From Plecoglossus altivelis (lineage: Eukaryota; Chordata; Actinopteri; Osmeriformes; Plecoglossidae), in contig BROE01000004.1 in the NCBI GenBank assembly GCA_036571765.1, positions 4,804,453 through 4,868,452 on the forward strand: 64,000 nucleotides of DNA, written 5' to 3'. Below the pieces are notes generated by a model, which saw only the letters and a program-made list of their open reading frames with translations, ran no database searches and was not told where the DNA came from. This document shows, piece by piece, positions 58,916 to 64,000 of the stretch; within the stretch, counting starts at the first letter, position 1, and the number at the start of each line of letters is the position of its first letter. The position numbers and the translations under genes are program-made.

Positions 58916-61900
58916 AGAGAGAGAGAGAGACCGACAGAGAGAAATACTTCAGTAGAGATGTACCAATTTAGGAAGTGAAATAAAAAAATGGACCCAGAGA
59001 AAGAAGAGAGAGGTAAGAGAGAGACAGAAAATAGAAAGAGAGAGAGAGAGGATCAACAGGAAAGACTGATTACCCCAGGAACCCAGGCTGTGGGTTTCAA
59101 TAGTAAACAGTATATGAACGGTAGCCTGCTCTATGCATGTCAGCCTTCACATCTGCTACCTCAGCCAATCCTGGGTCTCATCTGCCCTGGCCAGGAAGTG
59201 CTCAGAACAAGAAGCTCATCGACATTGATCACCTCCTCCATAATGCTTCCCCTCAGGTGCAGCAAGCCTACCCTTCGAGAAACAAGGGCGTCCTGGATAA
59301 AAACACAGCTTTTATGTTTCTCTCCAGCACACTCGAAATGGGACAAGAAACCACATCCATTTAGTCCATGCATACTCGTACCCTAGTCGAATTGGCCCGG
59401 TGATTCGGATAAAAATAGCGCAAAACAAAGCAAGACCTGATTTGGAACGAGCACCTGAGCTCGTTCCAAATGAGCGAGTCAACAGGAAAGAGGCATAATG
59501 ACTAAATGGGTCCTGTTGGTATTCAGGACCGATGCTCGTCTCTCCTCCGCTTCAGAGAGAAGCAGCGATATTTCAGCCCTGCATCAAGGACCTCCATCGA
59601 TCCCTAGAGGGGCCCCTGGAGAGCAGGCGGTCTGACGGATGATGGAGCGGGGCCTCTCCAGCACTCGGCCCCTCACTGCCTATCCATCGCACCCAGCGCT
59701 CGGGCTTATCTCCCTGCGCTGTCAGCGCCTGCAGATGGATACGGCGGAGGAAATAGAGAGATCTATGCCAGCATTAGTGGTTGCCCATCCCTCCCTCCCC
59801 CCTCCCTCCCCTCCCAGTCCTTGAGGAGAATGATAGATGCACTTTAAAAAGTAGTGGTAGGGAATAAAAAGTTGGAAGAAAGTGCTTGACACCTGCTGAC
59901 CACCCGAGGGAAAGAGAGGAAGATGGAGAGAAAAGAAAGAAAGAGAAAGAACGAACGAACGAAAGAAAGAATGAGACAGGAAAAAGCGAGCGAGAAGCCC
60001 TCAGTGTGCTCCCTTCGGACAGCATGCCAGGTGACGTCTAAGATTGTTTACCGGCACAAACATTTTGTGGTCGGCGCAGCGCCTCTCTCCGTCTCTGCCT
60101 CTCCCCACCCAGGTGCCTCATGGCTCCCCCTCTCCGCTTCATCAGCACTCTCTCCTTGAAGCTCCTCTGAGTCATTAGCACCTGTCCCGCTACTAGAAGT
60201 CAGCAATTATGAAAGCGCCGCTAACTCAACACCTCGCTTCTAATGGAGAACCAAGATCAAAGGGCCATAGCCAACACGCACCCAGTTGCTAAAGAGCACA
60301 TCACAGGATGAAATCTAGGTGGTTTCATCAGAGGGGTTGAGGGCCGGCAGAGGAGGTGTGAGAAAGGCATGCTGGAACAGAGGGGCAGCAGGACTACATT
60401 CATTACGGCGGAAGTAAGGCGGAGCAGCAGTCAAGGGAGGCCAGACGCTTTCGAGAGTCACTTCTCTTCAGCACCCTGCGCAGAGAGACACAGCAGAAGG
60501 CCGTTACACAAGGAAGCGGCTGGGACACTCGTCCCTCAGGACGTTCCAGTGGAGAGATAGGAGAGGAGGGGGGATGAGAGGGAGGAGGGGGAATATATAG
60601 AGGAGGACAAGGCAGAGAGGAGAAGGTACACATTTACACAGAGGAGAGAAAGACAGAGTGGAGAGAGAAAGAGAGACAGAAAGTGCGAGAGAAAAAGCAC
60701 AATTGGTAATAGTTTCCCCAGTGTATGTACATGAAGAAACACCATCTCACCTTTCTCTCTCTCCACTCTCTCCTTTCTTTCTTCCTTTCCCTTTCTTTCA
60801 CACCTAAGCCCATTATGGTGGTATGTTATTAATGGTTTCAAGGTAAGAACAGGCAGATATGTCTGTGTCCTCACTGCCTATCCTGTCCAGGAGGGTGGGC
60901 AGAGTCTACAATACATGGGTCTTTCATGGGCCTTCCTGGGTCTTTCATGGGCCTTTCATGGGCCTTTCCAAGGCAAATGGCAAATGGTGGTCATCGTCAC
61001 CTGAAAAAGTGTACTACATTTCTAAATAGTTAAATAGTTTTCATATAATTGCAGCAGCACTTAGGCTGTGTTTCTACCTCTTGTCCTCAATTTAGTCTTT
61101 TTCGGTTATTACATAATATGGATCAATAGAAGCAGATGAAAAAAACACAAGTTGATTTTACAACAACACATGGATTTCTTGTCAAGGGAATAGTGCTTCA
61201 AGAACAAGCAGAGGGTGATTACTAAAAGCATGTCTAAACTGTCTCCTGATCTCATCTGTCTGGCCTGGCAGCCACTTGAGAAGAAATACATGTTGTTTCA
61301 TGACTTGCCACTCATCTCAGAATGGATTCCTATTTGCAATAATCTATTACTTTTTGCACTTCCGATTGGACGTTAACTGCACAGTGCTCTGTACTTGCAT
61401 TCATGCTAATTTCTCATGGAATTATTCATGTCGCTGATTCCCTGGTTCCACAGGGCCAGTTGACCCACCTGCTGTGGTTGACATGGTATTATTCTCATCA
61501 TTGTTACGGGTTAGGTATTACCACAGGACTGGTTCAGCTCAAGTCAAAGCCGTGAGAATCTACCAGCAGCCAAACAAAGTCATTTGTATAATACAAATCA
61601 AGTTTCAATCAACACAACTTCACAGTTTTCAATTTGGCGAACTAGACTTGTGCTTTTTCTATGAAGATAAGACTGGCTGAGATCTGGATGATAGGAATGT
61701 TGTTTTAGCCAGTGGCGTAATTAGGTCTCTTTGAATTTGGAGATGAAGGAATCTCTTTGATTTTCTGATTAGCGGTCAGTTAGAGCACAAGCGTGCATAC
61801 GCACACGTACACACACACACACACAGTTATGCACGCAGAGAGACACACACACAAAACACGCAGAGGCACACAGAGTGTGTATGCGTGTGTGAGCAGTGCC

Positions 61901-62334
61901 CAAAATGAAATAAGATTGACTTGGGGGAACACTTTCAAATCTCAGTGGCTTCATGGTTGACAGCAGACAGAACGGTCCTTTTTGTTTCTCTGTGAAAGTC
62001 TCTCGCTACCAATTATCCTCAAATTCCCTCAGAAACAAGGAATAAGCCATTAGCAGCCTATCTCCAGCGCAGGAGGTGAGGGCTGAAGAGACACGGTGAG
62101 AAATGCTGGGGACCAATCTCTCTCTTGTGAAAAAGAATGATAATTGGTGGGATGTGAACTGGAGAATGAAAGTATTGCCACAGTACCTCTGGAACCTTTA
62201 AATTCAGTCCTGGTTGAGGAGAAAGGTTAATTCCCACACAGTTGAAAATGCTCTGGATAAGCACCAAGGACACAGTTGGAAGAGCAGTGTTTGGGTGCCT
62301 TTATGAAAACACAGGGGCGTAGGTTCAAATCCCC

Positions 62335-62600
62335 CTCGGTCTTCTCCATTCCCCCCTCTCTCTCATTTCCCCCCTTTCTCTCCTTTCCCCCTCTTTCTCC
62401 TTTCCCCCCTCTCTCCATTCCCTCATCTCTCTCCTTTCCCCCCTCTCTCTCCTTTCCCCCTTCTCTCACCATTCCCCCTCTCTCACCATTCCCTCCTCTC
62501 CTTTCCCCCCTCTCTCTCCTTTCCCCCCTCTCTCCTTTCCCCTTCTCTCTCCATGCCCATCTCTCTCGATTACCCCCTCTCTCTCCATTCCCCCCTCTCT
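62335..62600. repeat. Pyrimidine-rich CTCTCTCCTTTCCCCC array
   Basis: Imperfect 14-18 base units of the form CCCCCTCTCTCTCCTTT over about 265 bases. Open frames in it are artefacts. Confidence 0.9.
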
Positions 62601-63587
62601 CCTTTTCTGTCTATCAGCGATTGTCCTCGCAAGAAGAAAGGACAAAAAACAATCTGGGAAGAAAAACTGCATTCCAGACAGATGGATCCCTGATGGCCAG
62701 GCTTGCAGGCCTGAACCCTGCCTGTAGGTGGATATCTTAGGGGGGTTGAAGCGACGTAGCTTGGAGGTCTGCTGTGTCAGCCCCCAGAGAGGCAGACACA
62801 GCGTAAACCACGACTCCTCTGACAGGCTGTTCCTCCAAGATGGCAGCCAAGGGACTTCTACAGCACCAGACTACTCTTTATGCAAATACAGGAGCAGCTG
62901 TGGACCTCGGGCTATGAACAAATCATGGGGTAGCAATGAATTATCAATGCGAAATGCACAACCTGTAACTTCAGTCAGCTTAAGGGTGAATGTTGTTGTA
63001 CAACGAGTTGCTGTAGGCGGACAGAATCAAGGTGGTTAGAACGGAGCGTCTTCATTTAAATATTCACCTGCCAGCATACATGTGCTTGTCATCAGAACTC
63101 TCACAACCAATCCACAGAAATGGATGTAACATCATTCATAAACCCATCATTCACAGAATCAATAGATGTGACCACGATCAAACAAACAAAACATATCAAC
63201 ATTCAGAAGTCTTTTCAGTCTCTGTCAACACAGCATCAAAGCTATTATAGAATAAAATGTCCAATCTCTTCGTCCCTCAATACTTTTGCGTCTCCGTCGC
63301 TGTCTGTGTGTGTGCTGTCTGTGTGTGTGCTGTCCGCGTGTGTGCTGTCCGCGTGTGTGCCGTCTGTTTGAGCCAACGTTTTCTGTTAGTTTACTGTAAC
63401 AGCGTCCTTCCCTGTAGCTGGCGTGAGGTGGCAGTGTAAAATCAGCCCCATGCTGCGAGGACAACATCTTCTGGTTCAATCAGAAGAACGGTTGGCCAGT
63501 GATGCAGGTGATCCACAGAGAAACTGCTCACCACCCTGTTCTCCTGTGCATCCCGTCGAGCTGTTTCTCCCCCTTACCTCTCTTCAC

Positions 63588-63672
<85 letters not shown>

Positions 63673-63678
63673 TGTGTG
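63588..63678. repeat. (TG)n microsatellite
   Basis: Long nearly pure TG tract of about 80-90 bases near the right edge. Confidence 0.95.
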
Positions 63679-64000
63679 AGTTCGTTTAACTACCCCTTTG
63701 GGGACTTTTGGCGCCCACAAGGATAGTAAACTAAGGAAACATTCACCTTGCAGAGACATTTTCTTGGGCCCCACAATTTCAAGTGCTATTTCTAAGTGGT
63801 TTTAGGTGGTGGTTATGGGTTGGAGATAACATGATAACATGATTTGAATGGGAATTGCTGGTCTGTATCCAGACAATTAAAATGGACCTTTACGTATGTG
63901 TATATGTGTGTCTTTTTCCTGATATGTATTTTCTATCCGCTGCATGCCAATACATGGTATGTCTATTTGCATAAACATCATACTTCACACGACATGGCTG

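Larger units (their letters stand above)
49551..64000 (-). other. rgs6: RGS6 5' intron, no exon recognised
   Basis: About 14.4 kb upstream of the first visible RGS6 exon. The N-terminal coding segment (remembered human sequence includes NMIVYCK before IEDIIT) was not found on the minus strand, so the intron should extend beyond the window. The content is mostly simple repeats and minisatellites, listed separately, with unique AT-rich sequence at about 50450-52300 and 52530-54100. No gene was recognised on either strand. Confidence 0.6.

Noticed and set aside
58988..59386. A 132-codon plus-strand frame in the RGS6 intron
   Set aside because: It starts in GA-rich simple repeat, overlaps another chance frame and resembles no family I know.
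62310..62340. GTAGGTTCAAATCCCCC, similar to a tRNA B box
   Set aside because: The upstream sequence does not fold into a tRNA cloverleaf and no A box or SINE tail is nearby. One motif is not enough for a tRNA or SINE call.
1..64000. A novel gene cluster or defence-like system
   Set aside because: All clear coding exons belong to five known vertebrate genes with unrelated roles. Nothing in the remaining sequence supports a coherent new system.

Overview
The window reads as nuclear genomic DNA of a ray-finned fish, most likely a teleost. It has multi-exon vertebrate genes with GT-AG introns, very abundant CA/GT and GA/CT microsatellites, minisatellites, and a tRNA-derived SINE with the fish-type tail resembling AAGCGTCTGCTAAATGA. 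I cannot name the species. The assembly has a 698-base N gap (6400-7097) and a single N at 27171.

Five protein-coding genes are present: PIGH (-), ZFYVE1 (+), DCAF4 (-), DPF3 (+) and RGS6 (-, its 5' end lies beyond the right edge). From memory, ZFYVE1-DCAF4-DPF3-RGS6 matches the gene order of human 14q24, with PIGH joined directly to the block. I rebuilt the exons by hand from splice sites, reading phase and remembered family sequences. PIGH (188 aa), DCAF4 (515 aa) and DPF3 (377 aa long form, 341 aa short form) read through cleanly. ZFYVE1 (about 779 aa) is clean except for one exon carrying small indels just before the N gap. RGS6 has one damaged RGS-domain exon, and one adjoining stretch was not found.

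Layout: 1-577 PIGH 3' flank; 578-1636 PIGH; 1637-3093 shared PIGH/ZFYVE1 upstream region; 3094-8531 ZFYVE1; 8532-10536 convergent 3' UTRs of ZFYVE1 and DCAF4; 10537-14197 DCAF4; 14198-15066 shared DCAF4/DPF3 upstream region; 15067-35785 DPF3, with an alternative last exon at 32713-32867; 35786-38846 convergent 3' UTRs of DPF3 and RGS6; 38847-49550 RGS6 coding exons; 49551-64000 RGS6 5' intron, repeat-rich with no exon recognised. Strands alternate throughout, so every junction is head-to-head or tail-to-tail.

The genes are functionally unrelated: GPI-anchor synthesis (PIGH), an ER/omegasome FYVE protein (ZFYVE1), a CUL4-DDB1 receptor (DCAF4), a BAF chromatin-complex histone reader (DPF3) and a Gi/o GTPase-activating protein (RGS6). 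I see no previously undescribed system. The most interesting signals are the conserved DPF3a terminal exon, minisatellites that begin at two DPF3 splice donors (one of them copying the donor motif about ten times), and two coding exons with insertion-type damage that looks like assembly error.
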